A stretch of DNA of 64,000 nt from a bacterium (GCA_020849855.1 JADZFO010000015.1:1-64000); one strand, 5' to 3'. Shown: positions 16,007 to 25,557, numbered from the stretch's first letter. Notes: generated from the letters alone by a model not told the origin. Program-made: numbers and translations.

Positions 16007-17092
16007 GTGTTACTGGAAAGCTGGCGTGAGCGCCTGGCCGGACGGCGGGCAGAACTGGCTGCGCGGATGCCGCTGGTTCTGTGCGGCGGCGGCAGCCAGG
16101 AGCGAGAAGTCTCGCTGCGCAGCGGGCATGCAGTGCATGCGGCCCTTGAGCGCGCTGCTTATCCCGCGGCCCTGGTGACCCTTGCTGGCGACAACATCTC
16201 CATCGAAGCGCTGAAGCTGGCCCTGCCGGCCGGCGATGCGCCCGCGCAGGGCAGTCTGGCCCTGGCCCAGGGCGCGTCGATTCTCAGCGCCCTGCGCAGC
16301 GTGCCGTCACTGGTGCTGTCCACCATGCATGGCCAGCTTGGCGAGAACGGCGCCTGGCAGGGGCTGCTGGAGCTGCTGGACCTGCCTTATGTCAGCGCCG
16401 GTGTGAAAGGCTCGGCGCTGGGAATGGACAAGATCATCAGCAAGCGACTCTTCGAGCAGCTTGGCATACCGACCCCGCAGTGGTGGATCCAGCGCCGCAG
16501 CGATTCCTGCCGCGGTCTGATCGACGCTGGCGTGGCCGCCCTGGTGGCCAAGCCGGTGGCCGAGGGCAGCAGCGTGGGCGTGCTGATGGCGCAGAATGAC
16601 GATGCCGGCTGGCGTGAGATTGAGGCGCTGAACCAGCGCTTCGACCCGCTGCTGATCGAGGAGCGCATCCAGGGCCGTGAGCTGACAGCCTCGCTCATCG
16701 GCCCCTCGCACGAAGCCCTGGCGCTGCCGCTGGTGGAGATCCTGCCCGGTGACCACTTCTACAGCTATGAAGCAAAGTACAGCGGCGTGAGCCGCTATGA
16801 CTGTCCGGCGAATGTCGAGGCCGGCCTGACCGGCAGGATCCAGGAACTGGCGCGGCAGGTCTACGGCGAGTTTGAGCTGGGGCCCTATGCGCGGATCGAT
16901 GTGCTGCTGGATGACAGCGGCCAGCCTTACTTCCTGGAGGCTAACACCCTGCCGGGCTTTACGGAGCATTCGCTGCTGCCGATGGCGGCCCGGGCGGCGG
17001 GGATTGAGATGGGCGAGCTGCTGGAACTGCTGATGCTCTTTGCGCTGGAGCGCTGGGAGAGCAGCAAAGCGGAGGCAAGGACAGGGGCATGA
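16007..17092 (+). CDS. ddl: D-alanine--D-alanine ligase
   Basis: 361 aa. It joins two D-Ala residues for the peptidoglycan stem. Near the N-terminus is LCGGGSQEREVSLRSG, then MHGQLGENGAWQGLLELL, the ATP-grasp segment KPVAEGSSVGV near residue 180, and the C-terminal ARIDVLLDDSG and LEANTLPGFTEHSLLP metal/product motifs. The GTG at 16007 is preferred to TTG 15995 because GGAGG lies 5 nt upstream. Its end overlaps ftsQ by 4 nt (ATGA). Confidence 0.96.
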   Translation: MLLESWRERLAGRRAELAARMPLVLCGGGSQEREVSLRSGHAVHAALERAAYPAALVTLAGDNISIEALKLALPAGDAPAQGSLALAQGASILSALRSVPSLVLSTMHGQLGENGAWQGLLELLDLPYVSAGVKGSALGMDKIISKRLFEQLGIPTPQWWIQRRSDSCRGLIDAGVAALVAKPVAEGSSVGVLMAQNDDAGWREIEALNQRFDPLLIEERIQGRELTASLIGPSHEALALPLVEILPGDHFYSYEAKYSGVSRYDCPANVEAGLTGRIQELARQVYGEFELGPYARIDVLLDDSGQPYFLEANTLPGFTEHSLLPMAARAAGIEMGELLELLMLFALERWESSKAEARTGA

Positions 17093-18015
17093 GCAGAACA
17101 AGGATCGGGATGTTTGACTATGTGGGCCAGGCCCCGGCGGAGGCCCGCGCCCGCTGGGAAGGCCAGGCTCAGTTTGAAGCGGAGCATGACGCGGAGGCGC
17201 CGCGCAGCCGCCGGCGGGCGAAGTCCCGCGGCCAGGGCGTGCTGGCGCATTTGCTGCGTCTGGCCTGCGCCGCGCTGCTGATCACTGCCGGCTGGCTGGC
17301 CTGGGACAGCGGCTGGCTGCCGGCGCAGCTGCGTCCGGCCGTGGTCACCGTCCGCGGGGCGGACATGAGCTCCGCGCAGGAGGTGCTGGGCTTGCTGGAC
17401 TGCACCGCACAGACAAGCCTGCCGCAGCTATGGCTGCGCTGCCGCAGTGCGGACCTGGAAGGACGGCGCTGGCTGAGCGGAGTAAGCATGCAGCTGCGGC
17501 CCGGCCGCGAGGCTGTGCTGCAGGTCTCCGAGCGGCGGCCGCTGGTGCGGGTGCAAAGCGGCCGGCTGGCCGCCTGGCTTTGCGATGACGGCCGTCTGGT
17601 TCCGCTGGACGAGAAGCTTGACCAGGGCGGGCGCTTTGAGCTGTTGAAGCAGCTGCCTGTGCTGACCCTGCCCGAGAGCTATCTGGGCGATCTGGCGGAG
17701 ATGGAGAACTTCCGCGAGCCGGTGGAGCTGGCCCAGGCGCCAGCGCTGCTGAGCGTGGTGGCCTGCTGCGCCGAGCAGCTTCCGCTGCAGGTAAAGAGCC
17801 TGGAGCTGGCGGAGGAGGGCCGGATGACCCTGCGCCTCAAAGACGGCTTCGAGGTGCGGCTGGGAAATGCCAGCGGCCTGGCCATGAAACTGGCGGCCCT
17901 GCCCAAGGCGCTGCGCCTGTGCGAGGGGCACCGCGAGAAGCTGCTTTTCCTTGACGCAAGCGACAGCGGCATCTTCTATCAGAAGTGGAAGGATGTGCCC
18001 CTTGCGCAGAACTAA
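17089..18015 (+). CDS. ftsQ: Cell division protein FtsQ/DivIB-like
   Basis: 308 aa with a charged cytoplasmic tail (1-50), a single membrane segment at about 51-72, and an extracytoplasmic region fitting a POTRA plus beta domain. Sequence identity to known FtsQ is weak by eye (ERRPLVRVQSG is the best segment). The identity rests mainly on topology and on position between ddl and ftsA, with the ATG overlapping the ddl stop. FtsQ links the cytoplasmic Z-ring to the septal wall machinery. Confidence 0.85.
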   Translation: MSRTRIGMFDYVGQAPAEARARWEGQAQFEAEHDAEAPRSRRRAKSRGQGVLAHLLRLACAALLITAGWLAWDSGWLPAQLRPAVVTVRGADMSSAQEVLGLLDCTAQTSLPQLWLRCRSADLEGRRWLSGVSMQLRPGREAVLQVSERRPLVRVQSGRLAAWLCDDGRLVPLDEKLDQGGRFELLKQLPVLTLPESYLGDLAEMENFREPVELAQAPALLSVVACCAEQLPLQVKSLELAEEGRMTLRLKDGFEVRLGNASGLAMKLAALPKALRLCEGHREKLLFLDASDSGIFYQKWKDVPLAQN

Positions 18016-18050
18016 ACGCGCCTGGCCGCGGCTCATCGCGGCCTGCGCCC

Positions 18051-18056
18051 TATAAT
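18051..18056 (+). promoter_or_regulatory. -10 box TATAAT, leaderless promoter of ftsA
   Basis: Ends 6 nt before the GTG at 18063. No ribosome site fits between, so translation should begin at the 5' end of the message. Confidence 0.65.
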
Positions 18057-18062
18057 GCGGCG

Positions 18063-19340
18063 GTGGCACGCGGCCGCATCATAGTTGGCGTCGACATCGG
18101 CACGACGAAAATCTCCACCGTTGTGGGCGAGATTGACCCGTCGCGCGGGCTGGTTCTGCGCGGGATCAAGGTGGAGAAAAGCACCGCGATTTCGCGCGGC
18201 ATGGTGACGGACATCAACCAGGCTGCGCAGGACATCGACACCAGCTACAGCGGCGCTGTCTACAGCTCCGGCCTGAACAGCGACGAGGTTTTTGTCGGTA
18301 TCACCGGGCGCGACCTGCTGGGCGAGAACTGCCGCGCCGAGCTGGATATCAAGGACCCTGAAGGCGAGATCCACCCCGAGGACGTCGAGGACATTCTGGA
18401 GCGGGCCCAGCCGCGCAAGCTGGGCGCCGGCCGAATGATCGTACACAGCCTGGTGCGCCAGTACTACCTGGATGGGCGGCGCATCAACCGCTCGCCGCTG
18501 GGCATGATTGGCCGCCACCTGGCTGTGGATACCCATGTGGTCACAGGTTCGGAGAGCCAGATCAAGAACCTCGAGCGCGCGGTGGAGCGTGTATCCCTGA
18601 AGGTGCGCGGTTATGTCCACAGCCTGGTGGCCGCGGGCGAGGCCGTGCTGACCGAAGAGGAGAAGAGCTCGGGCTGCATCCTGATTGACTTCGGCGGCGG
18701 CACAACCAACGTGGGCCTGTTCTATAACGGCTCGCTTAACTACTCGGTCTGCATCCCGATCGGCAGCCAGAACTATGACCAGGACCTCAAGCAGGGCCTT
18801 GGCCTGTCCTACGAGGAAGCCCAGCGCCTGAAGAAGAGCTATGGCAAGGCCTGGCTGGAGCAGGACGCGGAAGAACTGGACGACTTTGTTGACGTGAAGT
18901 TCTATGGCCGGCGCGAGTACGACAAGATCAAGCGCCGCCGGATCTTTGACATCATGCAGCCGCGCACGGACGAGCTGATGGAGCTGATCCTGCAGGCCAT
19001 CGCCGCCAGCGGCATGGCGGACAGGGTGGCCGGCGGCGTGGTAATAGTCGGCGGCGGTTGCCAGCTGCGGCAGCTGAAACGCTATCTGCAGAAGCACCTG
19101 AGCCGCCAGGTGCGGCTGGGCGTCCCGGTGGGCATCGGCCACGTGCTGGACGAGTACCGCACGCCGGTCTTCGCGCCAGTGCTGGGCCTGCTGGTCTACG
19201 GCTCAAAGTATGAGGACACCCTGCCGCGGGACGGCAGCAGCTTTGTTGGCGATGTGATCAAGGCCGCGGGCGACATCTTCCAGGGCCTCTGGGACATGAC
19301 CAAGGGCAAAAAGAAGGGCAGCGGAGAAAGCGAGGGCTGA
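18063..19340 (+). CDS. ftsA: Cell division protein FtsA
   Basis: 425 aa. This actin-like ATPase tethers FtsZ to the membrane. It starts MARGRIIVGVDIGTTKISTVVGEI, the phosphate-1 loop; ILIDFGGGTTNVG near residue 215 is phosphate-2, and the C-terminal third carries GGVVIVGGGCQLRQL. The C-terminus (FQGLWDMTKGKKKG) is amphipathic and basic, fitting the membrane-targeting helix. The GTG start is supported by the adjacent -10 box and the conserved N-terminus. Confidence 0.97.
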   Translation: MARGRIIVGVDIGTTKISTVVGEIDPSRGLVLRGIKVEKSTAISRGMVTDINQAAQDIDTSYSGAVYSSGLNSDEVFVGITGRDLLGENCRAELDIKDPEGEIHPEDVEDILERAQPRKLGAGRMIVHSLVRQYYLDGRRINRSPLGMIGRHLAVDTHVVTGSESQIKNLERAVERVSLKVRGYVHSLVAAGEAVLTEEEKSSGCILIDFGGGTTNVGLFYNGSLNYSVCIPIGSQNYDQDLKQGLGLSYEEAQRLKKSYGKAWLEQDAEELDDFVDVKFYGRREYDKIKRRRIFDIMQPRTDELMELILQAIAASGMADRVAGGVVIVGGGCQLRQLKRYLQKHLSRQVRLGVPVGIGHVLDEYRTPVFAPVLGLLVYGSKYEDTLPRDGSSFVGDVIKAAGDIFQGLWDMTKGKKKGSGESEG

Positions 19341-19446
19341 GCCCTGCCAACCGTGCCCGACCAAATCCGACCTGGCCAAGTTTATTTACCTGCTGCTCAG
19401 CTTCGATAAAGACTCGGGCTGCCATCCCCCTGGGCAGCGCGCCGTT

Positions 19447-19484
19447 TTGCTCCACGTCATAGTATGTGCTATTATGCTGATAAT
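19447..19484 (+). promoter_or_regulatory. Promoter region upstream of ftsZ
   Basis: TTGCTC (19447-19452), 17 nt, TATTAT (19470-19475), with a second -10-like GATAAT at 19479-19484. This leaves a leader of about 85-100 nt before ftsZ, so ftsZ is transcribed with an untranslated leader, in contrast to ftsA. Nothing else was seen between 19341 and 19576. Confidence 0.5.
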
Positions 19485-19576
19485 CTGTGGACAGTTGTCC
19501 GCAGAGTTTCCACGGGGCAAGGCATTGGGGGGAAGGACAGTCTTTCTGGGGCAGTCCGGAGGGTCAGGAGATGCAG

Positions 19577-20785
19577 ATGACGACGATCGACTACAAGTCG
19601 CCCGATTTGCAGGCGAAGATTAAGGTGGTGGGCATTGGCGGAGGCGGCTGCAACGCGGTCGACCGCATGATTGAGTCAGGCCTGCAAGGCGTTGACTTCA
19701 TCGCCATGAACACCGACTTCCAGGCCCTGCAGCGCAGCCTGGCCCAGCACAAGGTCCAGCTTGGCACCAAGCTTACCAAGGGCCTTGGCGCCGGCTCCAA
19801 CCCCGAGATCGGCCGCCGCGCGGCCGAGGAAAGCCGCAATGAGATCACCGAGCTGCTGGGCGGCGCGGACATGGTCTTTGTCACCTGCGGCGAGGGCGGC
19901 GGCACCGGCACCGGTGGCGCCCCGATCGTGGCCAGTGTGGCCAAGGAGATCGGCGCCCTGACCGTGGGTATCGCGACCCGCCCCTTCAAGTTTGAGGGCA
20001 AGCGCCGCGCCACCTATGCGGCCGACGGCATCAACAACCTGCGCGAGCAGGTGGACACCTTGATCCTGATCCCCAACGACAAGCTGCTGGACCTGGTCAG
20101 CGAAAGCACCAGCCTGCAGGAGAGCTTCATGCTGGCCGACGAGATCCTGCGCCAGGCGGTCACCGGCATCAGCGAGCTGATCCTCAAGCCGGGCCTGATC
20201 AACCTGGACTTCGCCGACGTGAAGATGATCATGGAGAACTCAGGCACCGCGATCATTGGCCTGGGCGAGGCCAGCGGCGAGCAGCGCGCCCTGCGCGCGG
20301 TGGAGAACGCCATCCTCAGCCCGCTGCTGGAGAGCAGCATCGACGGCGCCCATGGCGTGCTGATCAACTTCATTGGCGGCCGCGACATGAGCCTGCAGGA
20401 AATCAACATGGCTTCCGAGCTGGTCTCCAACCGCGTGGACGAGGATGCCAACATCATCTTCGGCGCCACTGTGGATGAGGAGAAGCGTGACCGCGTCCGG
20501 GTGATGATCCTGGCCACCGGCTTCAACGCCGCCGAGCAGGTGACAATGATGCACGGCCACGGCAACGGCGGCGCGCGTATCAGCTCCAGCCTCAGCGGCA
20601 CGGCTCCGCGGGTGAAGCTGCTCTCGGAAGACAGCGGCAAGCCCAAGACCAACGGCGGCTCCGTCAGCCGTCCGCCGGAGAGCCTGAGCGCCAGCAGCAG
20701 CCCGGCAGCGCCAGCCGCGCCCAGCCAGGGCGAGGATGAGGACCTGGATATCCCCGCCTTCCTGCGCCGCTATAACAAGAAGTAG
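19577..20785 (+). CDS. ftsZ: Cell division GTPase FtsZ
   Basis: 402 aa. Tubulin-like GTPase forming the Z-ring. [17 protein letters not shown] near residue 16, the GTP-binding [12 protein letters not shown] near 105, and the C-terminal tail peptide DIPAFLRRY that binds FtsA/SepF. AGGAG (19566-19570) sits 6 nt before the ATG at 19577 but directly against the in-frame ATG at 19571, so 19577 is chosen. The stop overlaps the GTG of the next gene (TAGTG). Confidence 0.99.
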   Translation: MTTIDYKSPDLQAKIKVVGIGGGGCNAVDRMIESGLQGVDFIAMNTDFQALQRSLAQHKVQLGTKLTKGLGAGSNPEIGRRAAEESRNEITELLGGADMVFVTCGEGGGTGTGGAPIVASVAKEIGALTVGIATRPFKFEGKRRATYAADGINNLREQVDTLILIPNDKLLDLVSESTSLQESFMLADEILRQAVTGISELILKPGLINLDFADVKMIMENSGTAIIGLGEASGEQRALRAVENAILSPLLESSIDGAHGVLINFIGGRDMSLQEINMASELVSNRVDEDANIIFGATVDEEKRDRVRVMILATGFNAAEQVTMMHGHGNGGARISSSLSGTAPRVKLLSEDSGKPKTNGGSVSRPPESLSASSSPAAPAAPSQGEDEDLDIPAFLRRYNKK

Positions 20786-21516
20786 TGCAGGCCCGTCGCC
20801 CGGCGGAACAGATCAGGGAAAACCTGCAACGTACACAGGATGCCATCGCGCGCGCAGCGCAGGGGCGCAGCGTGCGCCTGGTCTGCGTGACCAAGTATGC
20901 GCGGGAAGAATGGCTGGAGCCACTGCTTCTGGCGGGCGCGACGGATCTGGGCGAGAACCTGCTGCCGGCCGGGGCCCAACGCTTTGAGCGGCTGCGGGCT
21001 GCCGGGCACAGCTTCAGCGCGCATGTCCTTGGCGCTCAGCAGAGCCGTAAGCTTAAAAGCGTGGCGGCGGACTTCGACTGGTACCAGGCCCTGGACAGCC
21101 GTGAGGCGGCGCAGGCCCTGAACCGCTTTAGCGCAGAAAGGCAACTGAATGTACTGCTGCAGGTCAACATTGGCGCGGAAGCCCAAAAGCACGGCGTGCC
21201 GGCGCAGCAGTGCAGCGAGTTCTGCGCCTGGCTGCTGCAGGAGTGCCCGCGTCTGCGCCTGCGCGGCCTGATGGCGATTCCGCCGGGGCCGCAGGCCTAT
21301 GCGGACCCAGGCAGCTTTGAAAAAGGCAGCCGGAGCTGTTTCGCAGCACTTAAACAAATGTTTGATAAAATAGAAAGCGCAGTCGGCCCGGCATCAGGGG
21401 TGATGGCCTGGGACACGCTTTCCATGGGGATGAGCCAGGACTATGTCTGGGCCATCGAGGAAGGCGCAACCATGGTCAGGGTCGGTACTGCATTGTTTGA
21501 GGGTTTGGAGGGATGA
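20785..21516 (+). CDS. YggS/PROSC-type pyridoxal phosphate homeostasis protein
   Basis: 243 aa. A fold-type III PLP-binding protein without known catalysis that buffers free PLP. The PLP-binding Lys is in VCVTKYAR near residue 37; GATDLGENLLP follows near 52, and the C-terminal phosphate-binding segment is TLSMGMSQDYVWAI. GTG start overlapping the ftsZ stop by 1 nt implies translational coupling. yggS-sepF next to ftsZ is a common Gram-positive and cyanobacterial arrangement. Confidence 0.95.
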   Translation: MQARRPAEQIRENLQRTQDAIARAAQGRSVRLVCVTKYAREEWLEPLLLAGATDLGENLLPAGAQRFERLRAAGHSFSAHVLGAQQSRKLKSVAADFDWYQALDSREAAQALNRFSAERQLNVLLQVNIGAEAQKHGVPAQQCSEFCAWLLQECPRLRLRGLMAIPPGPQAYADPGSFEKGSRSCFAALKQMFDKIESAVGPASGVMAWDTLSMGMSQDYVWAIEEGATMVRVGTALFEGLEG

Positions 21517-21517
21517 G

Positions 21518-22003
21518 ATGGGTTTTGTGGCAGGGGTCATGCGCCTCTTTGGCGTGGTCGATGAAGATCCGCAGGACAACATGCTTGAGTACCCCGTAGC
21601 AGCGCAGAGTCAGGCTCCGGTGCCGTCCGGCGGCCGGATGCAGGCCTACGAAGCGCGTCATCAGCAGCCGGCGCAGGCAGAACAGCCCCGCGTGATCAAC
21701 ATGCCGCAGCCGGAGAAGCAGACCGTCTTTATTGTGCGGCCGGCCTTTGACGACAGCGGCCGTCCGGCATTCAGCATGAAGACCTATGCCTGCTACCTGC
21801 TGACGCGCCAGGCCCTGGTGCTGGACGTCAATGAACTGGCGGCGACGGACCTTGAGGAGGCCACCCGCGTGGTGGATTACCTCAGTGGTGTGGTGGAGGC
21901 CGTGGAAGGCAGTGTCTGGGAAGTAGCGAAGAACATCTTTATCTTCGCCCCGAACAATGTCGGCCTGGCCGGTGATCCGCTCAAGCCTCTGGAAGTGTAT
22001 TAA
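21518..22003 (+). CDS. sepF: Cell division protein SepF
   Basis: 161 aa. SepF binds FtsZ and the membrane. The N-terminal MGFVAGVMRLFGVVDED is the amphipathic membrane-binding helix, followed by a Gln/Pro-rich linker and the SepF (DUF552) domain from about residue 65 (FIVRPAF...VLDVNELAATDLEEATRVVDYLSGVVEAVEG), ending with KNIFIFAPNNV. GGAGG lies about 6 nt upstream and the ATG is 1 nt after the yggS stop. Confidence 0.96.
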   Translation: MGFVAGVMRLFGVVDEDPQDNMLEYPVAAQSQAPVPSGGRMQAYEARHQQPAQAEQPRVINMPQPEKQTVFIVRPAFDDSGRPAFSMKTYACYLLTRQALVLDVNELAATDLEEATRVVDYLSGVVEAVEGSVWEVAKNIFIFAPNNVGLAGDPLKPLEVY

Positions 22004-22060
22004 ACCCGTGCCGACGCCTGGGCCCGGTCAGGGCGCGGCAGGGGTTGTGAAGAGAGTTGA

Positions 22061-23755
22061 ATGGCAAACGCGAGCGGCAGCGGCTTCTCATGGCTAAGCC
22101 TGGGGGGCGTCGGCGAGATCGGCAAGAACTGCTATGTCATAGAAGTCGAGGACAAGATCATTGTCATCGACTGTGGCATGAGCTTCCCTGATCTGCGCAT
22201 GTTCGGGGTGGACATTGTCATCCCCGATTTCAGCTATCTGGTCAAGAACCAGCACCGCATCAGGGGCATCGTGCTGACGCACGCCCACGAGGACCACATC
22301 GGCAGCCTGCCTTACCTGCTGCAGGACCTCAAGAAGGCCCCGCCGATCTATGGCGCCAAGTTCACCCTGGCCCTCGTGCGCGACAAGCTGGCCGAGTTCA
22401 ACCTGGGCGAGACCGTGCTGACGGAGTTCAAGCCCGGCGACGACTTCCATATTGACGGCATCCTGGTGCAGACCGTCAGGGTCACGCACAGCATCCCCGA
22501 CACCTGCAGCATCGCCATCGAGACGCCCGGCGGCATGTATGTCCACAGCGCGGACTTCAAGTTCGACCCCGACCCGGTGGACGGCAAGCTGACCGACTTC
22601 GCCAAGCTGGAGCGCATAGCTGCCAAGGGCGTGCTGGCCTTCGCGGTGGATACCACAAATGTGGAGAACCCGGGGCACAGCGGCTCGGAAAGCACGGTGC
22701 AGCCGGTGCTGCGCGACATGGTCGCCGCGCACCGCGGCCGCGTGTTTATTACCACCTTCGCTTCCAACATCCACCGCCTGCAGCAGGCGATAAACGTTGC
22801 CGCCGAGCTGAAGCGCAAGGTGCTGGTGCTGGGCCGCACGATGGTGGACAACGTGCAGCTGGCCCAGGACCTGGGCTATCTGAAGGTGCCCAAGGAGCTG
22901 ATCGTCAGCCCCCAGGAGGCCGAGCACGTGCGCCCCGAGCGCCTGCTGGTGATCCTGACCGGCTCGCAGGGAGAGCCCCTGGCGGCGATGGCGCGCCTGG
23001 CCAACGGTGACCACCGCTTTGTCACTGTGCAGCCCAACGACCTGTTCATCTTCAGCGCCCGGCCGATCCCGGGCAATGAAACCGCCATCTTCGGCATCAT
23101 CGACGACCTCTTCCGCCTGGGCGCCGAGGTGATCTTCGGCGTCAACGCCGGCGTGCATGTCTCGGGCCATGGCTACCAGGACGAGATTCGCCAGTATGTG
23201 AAGCTGCTTGACCCCGAGATCGTCATCCCGCACCACGGCATGTTCAGGATGCAGATGCGCTGCCGCAAGCTGTGCGAGCAGTGGGGCTGGCATTCCAGCG
23301 TTGTGCCCATCGTTTCCATCGGCGAGCGCTGGAGCGTGCAGCCCGGCGGGGTGGAGCTGATTGAGGAGGTCAAAAGCGGCGAGGTCTTCATCGCCGGCAA
23401 CGGCGCCTCTGACATCAGCCGCCGCGTGATCAACGAGCGCCTGGCCCTGGCTGAGGATGGCGTGCTGGTCTTCAGCGTGGTGCTCAGCGCCGACGGCTCG
23501 GAGATCCTGGCCGGGCCGGAGCTGATGAGCAAGGGCTTCCTGCAGAGCAAGGACCAGCCGGAGCTCTTTGACGACATCAACGCTGCGGTTCGCGACAGCA
23601 TTCTGCGCAACAAAATGCGCGGGCCGGAACACTCCCTGCAGCTGCGCAACAACGTGCAGAACGCCATCCAGCGCGTGATCTTCAGCAAGACCAAGATCAA
23701 CCCGATGGTCATCGGCATGGTCAGCTATGCCAACGCGGTCAGCCAGACGGCATAA
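22061..23755 (+). CDS. rnj: Ribonuclease J
   Basis: 564 aa. A 5'-to-3' exo- and endoribonuclease of the metallo-beta-lactamase/beta-CASP class. The metal motif HAHEDH is at residues 74-79; further metal ligands are in VTHSIPDTCS and HSADFKFDP. beta-CASP motifs include TTFASNIHRLQQ and LTGSQGEPLAA, and VHVSGHGYQDE precedes the C-terminal domain. A GAAGAGAG-type ribosome site precedes the ATG. It is same-strand with sepF 57 nt upstream, so it probably ends the division operon. Confidence 0.97.
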   Translation: MANASGSGFSWLSLGGVGEIGKNCYVIEVEDKIIVIDCGMSFPDLRMFGVDIVIPDFSYLVKNQHRIRGIVLTHAHEDHIGSLPYLLQDLKKAPPIYGAKFTLALVRDKLAEFNLGETVLTEFKPGDDFHIDGILVQTVRVTHSIPDTCSIAIETPGGMYVHSADFKFDPDPVDGKLTDFAKLERIAAKGVLAFAVDTTNVENPGHSGSESTVQPVLRDMVAAHRGRVFITTFASNIHRLQQAINVAAELKRKVLVLGRTMVDNVQLAQDLGYLKVPKELIVSPQEAEHVRPERLLVILTGSQGEPLAAMARLANGDHRFVTVQPNDLFIFSARPIPGNETAIFGIIDDLFRLGAEVIFGVNAGVHVSGHGYQDEIRQYVKLLDPEIVIPHHGMFRMQMRCRKLCEQWGWHSSVVPIVSIGERWSVQPGGVELIEEVKSGEVFIAGNGASDISRRVINERLALAEDGVLVFSVVLSADGSEILAGPELMSKGFLQSKDQPELFDDINAAVRDSILRNKMRGPEHSLQLRNNVQNAIQRVIFSKTKINPMVIGMVSYANAVSQTA

Positions 23756-23803
23756 GAGCTTTCGCTCCTGATAGGGTGAGGCCGGGCTGCGCCGGGATTG
23801 CCG

Positions 23804-24418
23804 CTAGTGCGTCAGCAGGTCAGTGTCTTCAATGCGCACCAGCGCGGCCAGCTCGCTTTCCGGCAGGCGCCCTATCCAGCAGGCCAGCGTTTCGCCCTCC
23901 AGCCTGATCTCCGGGTCAAGCTCGGCCCAGGGCACCAAAGCGAAGGCGCGTTTGCGGGCCTGCGGATGCGGCAGGACCAGCAGCGGCGTCGTCAGCACAG
24001 CTTCCTCAAACCACAGCAGGTCCAGGTCGATCACGCGGTCGGCATAAAGCCGCCGGGCCAGCCTGGCGGCGGCCAGCTCTGCCGACTGCGGCCGCAGAGG
24101 TGGGATGCGGTCGGCGGCGGGTCGGCCGGCAGCCTGCTCAATGGCCAGCAGGTGGTCCAGCAGTGTCCAGGGGCTGCCGCTGTAACGCAGCTCCAGCACC
24201 GCGTTGAGGAAGGGCGTCTCGCTGTGGAAGCCCCAGGGCGGGTTGCGGTAGACCTGGCTGGCCCGCGCCACCTGCAGGCCGGGGACAGCGCGCAGCGAAT
24301 CGACCGCGCTGCGCAGATGGCCCAGACGGTCGCCGATGTTGCTGCCGATGCCAAGGTAGGCCAGCTTCGGCCGGGCCGCAGAAGCGGCAGTCTCAGCTGT
24401 TGTTGGCTCTGCTGGCAT
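23804..24418 (-). CDS. folK: Dihydroneopterin-pyrophosphokinase (HPPK)
   Basis: 204 aa. It transfers pyrophosphate from ATP to 6-hydroxymethyl-dihydropterin in folate synthesis. AYLGIGSNIGDRLGHLR near residue 20, VYRNPPWGFHSETPFLNAV near 55, RVIDLDLLW (metal-binding DxD-type motif) and LPHPQARKRAF. A ~23-residue insert (PPLRPQSAELAAARLARR) separates the usual R-x-x-P/R loop from the IDLDLL motif. ATG 24418 is chosen over ATG 24439: it lies 2 nt after the peptidase stop, with a GAGG upstream. Confidence 0.93.
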   Translation of the reverse strand: MPAEPTTAETAASAARPKLAYLGIGSNIGDRLGHLRSAVDSLRAVPGLQVARASQVYRNPPWGFHSETPFLNAVLELRYSGSPWTLLDHLLAIEQAAGRPAADRIPPLRPQSAELAAARLARRLYADRVIDLDLLWFEEAVLTTPLLVLPHPQARKRAFALVPWAELDPEIRLEGETLACWIGRLPESELAALVRIEDTDLLTH

Positions 24419-24420
24419 AG

Positions 24421-25479
24421 TTAGACCTCGGTCCGGCACCAGTCAGTCAGCAGGCTGATCAGCGCCGCCAGATCGCCAAGGTGGATGCGCTCGACGGCGC
24501 TGTGGCTGTACATCAGCGGGACGCCGAAGGCCAGGATGCGCGCGCCGCTGTCTTCGAAGACTGAGGCATCGTTGCCGCCGGGCATGTGGCCAAACTGCAC
24601 GCTGTGGCCGAGCTGCTCAAGGCGCTGCAGCACAGCGCGGCGCTGCAGGTCGGGCAGCATGGTGGTGGCGTCCCAGCAGCGGAAGGCAGCCCCGCCGCCA
24701 AGGCGCGGGCCGTCGAACTGCGTGTTGTCGCGCGGCGAGCCGCCAATCGTGTAGGAGTCGACCGCGATCACTTCGCGGCAGGCCGGGAAGCGCCGGGCGA
24801 AGGCCCGGGCGCCGCGCAGGCCCAGCTCCTCCTGGACGGCCCAGGCCAGGACTGTCGGCTCAGCGGGCGGCGTCTGCAGCAGGGCTACAGCCAGCTCAAC
24901 CAGGGCGGTGCAGCCGAAGCGGTCATCCAGGCTGCGGGCCTGCACCAGATCGCCGGCGAGCCGGGTGACCACCTTGGGCCAGGTGATGCTGTCGAGCAGC
25001 TGCACCCCGAGGGCTGCTACATCAGCGGCAGAGCGCGCCCCAAGGTCAAGCAGCAGATCGCTGGCCGTGAGGCGCTTGTCCGGGCCGTGGCCCTGGCGCG
25101 TTGTCACATGCAGGCTGACCGGGGCGATACAGCCTGGAACCGCTCCATGCTGTGTATGGACATGCACGAGGGTGCCTTCCCAGAGCTGCGCGTCGATGCC
25201 GCCCAGCGGGGCCACGCGGCAGAAGCCGTCCGGGCGGATGGACGTGACGCGAAAGCCGATCTCGTCCATGTGGGCGACCAGCAGTCGGACAGGCTCACCG
25301 GGCGGCCCGAGCTGCAGCCAGTGGTTGCCCAGCGAGTCGGACTGCAGCTGGCCGGGGGACAGCCCGCGCTGGCCGAGCAGCTCAGCGATGCGGGTGGCCA
25401 CATTCTGCTCATTGCCGGAGACGCCCGGCACCTGCAGCAGGGCCTCGAGGACTGCATAGAGTTCGCCGTGTTGGCTCAT
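24421..25479 (-). CDS. M42-family aminopeptidase (glutamyl aminopeptidase/endoglucanase-like)
   Basis: 352 aa, the usual length. The cocatalytic metal ligands are visible: AHMDEIGF (His70), SLDDRFGC, VQEELGLRG (the catalytic Glu pair), IAVDSYT and MYSHSAVE near the C-terminus. Cytoplasmic M42 enzymes usually form large tetrahedral complexes that trim peptides. TAGAAT ends 6 nt before the ATG. It is first in a two-gene operon with folK; the pairing has no obvious metabolic meaning. Confidence 0.93.
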   Translation of the reverse strand: MSQHGELYAVLEALLQVPGVSGNEQNVATRIAELLGQRGLSPGQLQSDSLGNHWLQLGPPGEPVRLLVAHMDEIGFRVTSIRPDGFCRVAPLGGIDAQLWEGTLVHVHTQHGAVPGCIAPVSLHVTTRQGHGPDKRLTASDLLLDLGARSAADVAALGVQLLDSITWPKVVTRLAGDLVQARSLDDRFGCTALVELAVALLQTPPAEPTVLAWAVQEELGLRGARAFARRFPACREVIAVDSYTIGGSPRDNTQFDGPRLGGGAAFRCWDATTMLPDLQRRAVLQRLEQLGHSVQFGHMPGGNDASVFEDSGARILAFGVPLMYSHSAVERIHLGDLAALISLLTDWCRTEV

Positions 25480-25485
25480 CGCTTC

Positions 25486-25557
25486 ATTCTAGTTGCAGCA
25501 ATGGCGCGAGTTTTACGGCGGTGGAATGCAAACTGCTGAGCCCGGGGAGGGTATTAT
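25486..25557. promoter_or_regulatory. Back-to-back leaderless promoters of the M42 peptidase and rqcH
   Basis: TAGAAT on the minus strand (25486-25491) is 6 nt from the peptidase ATG. TATTAT on the plus strand (25552-25557) is 6 nt from the rqcH GTG. The two start sites are only 84 nt apart, so both promoters share one short control region. Confidence 0.6.

Noticed and set aside
19485-19500. DnaA box near CTGTGGACAG upstream of ftsZ
   Set aside because: Differs from TTATCCACA at key positions and stands alone; not enough for an origin.
22094-23632. Long minus-strand frame inside the RNase J gene
   Set aside because: RNase J motifs are clear on the plus strand; the antisense frame has no recognisable domain.
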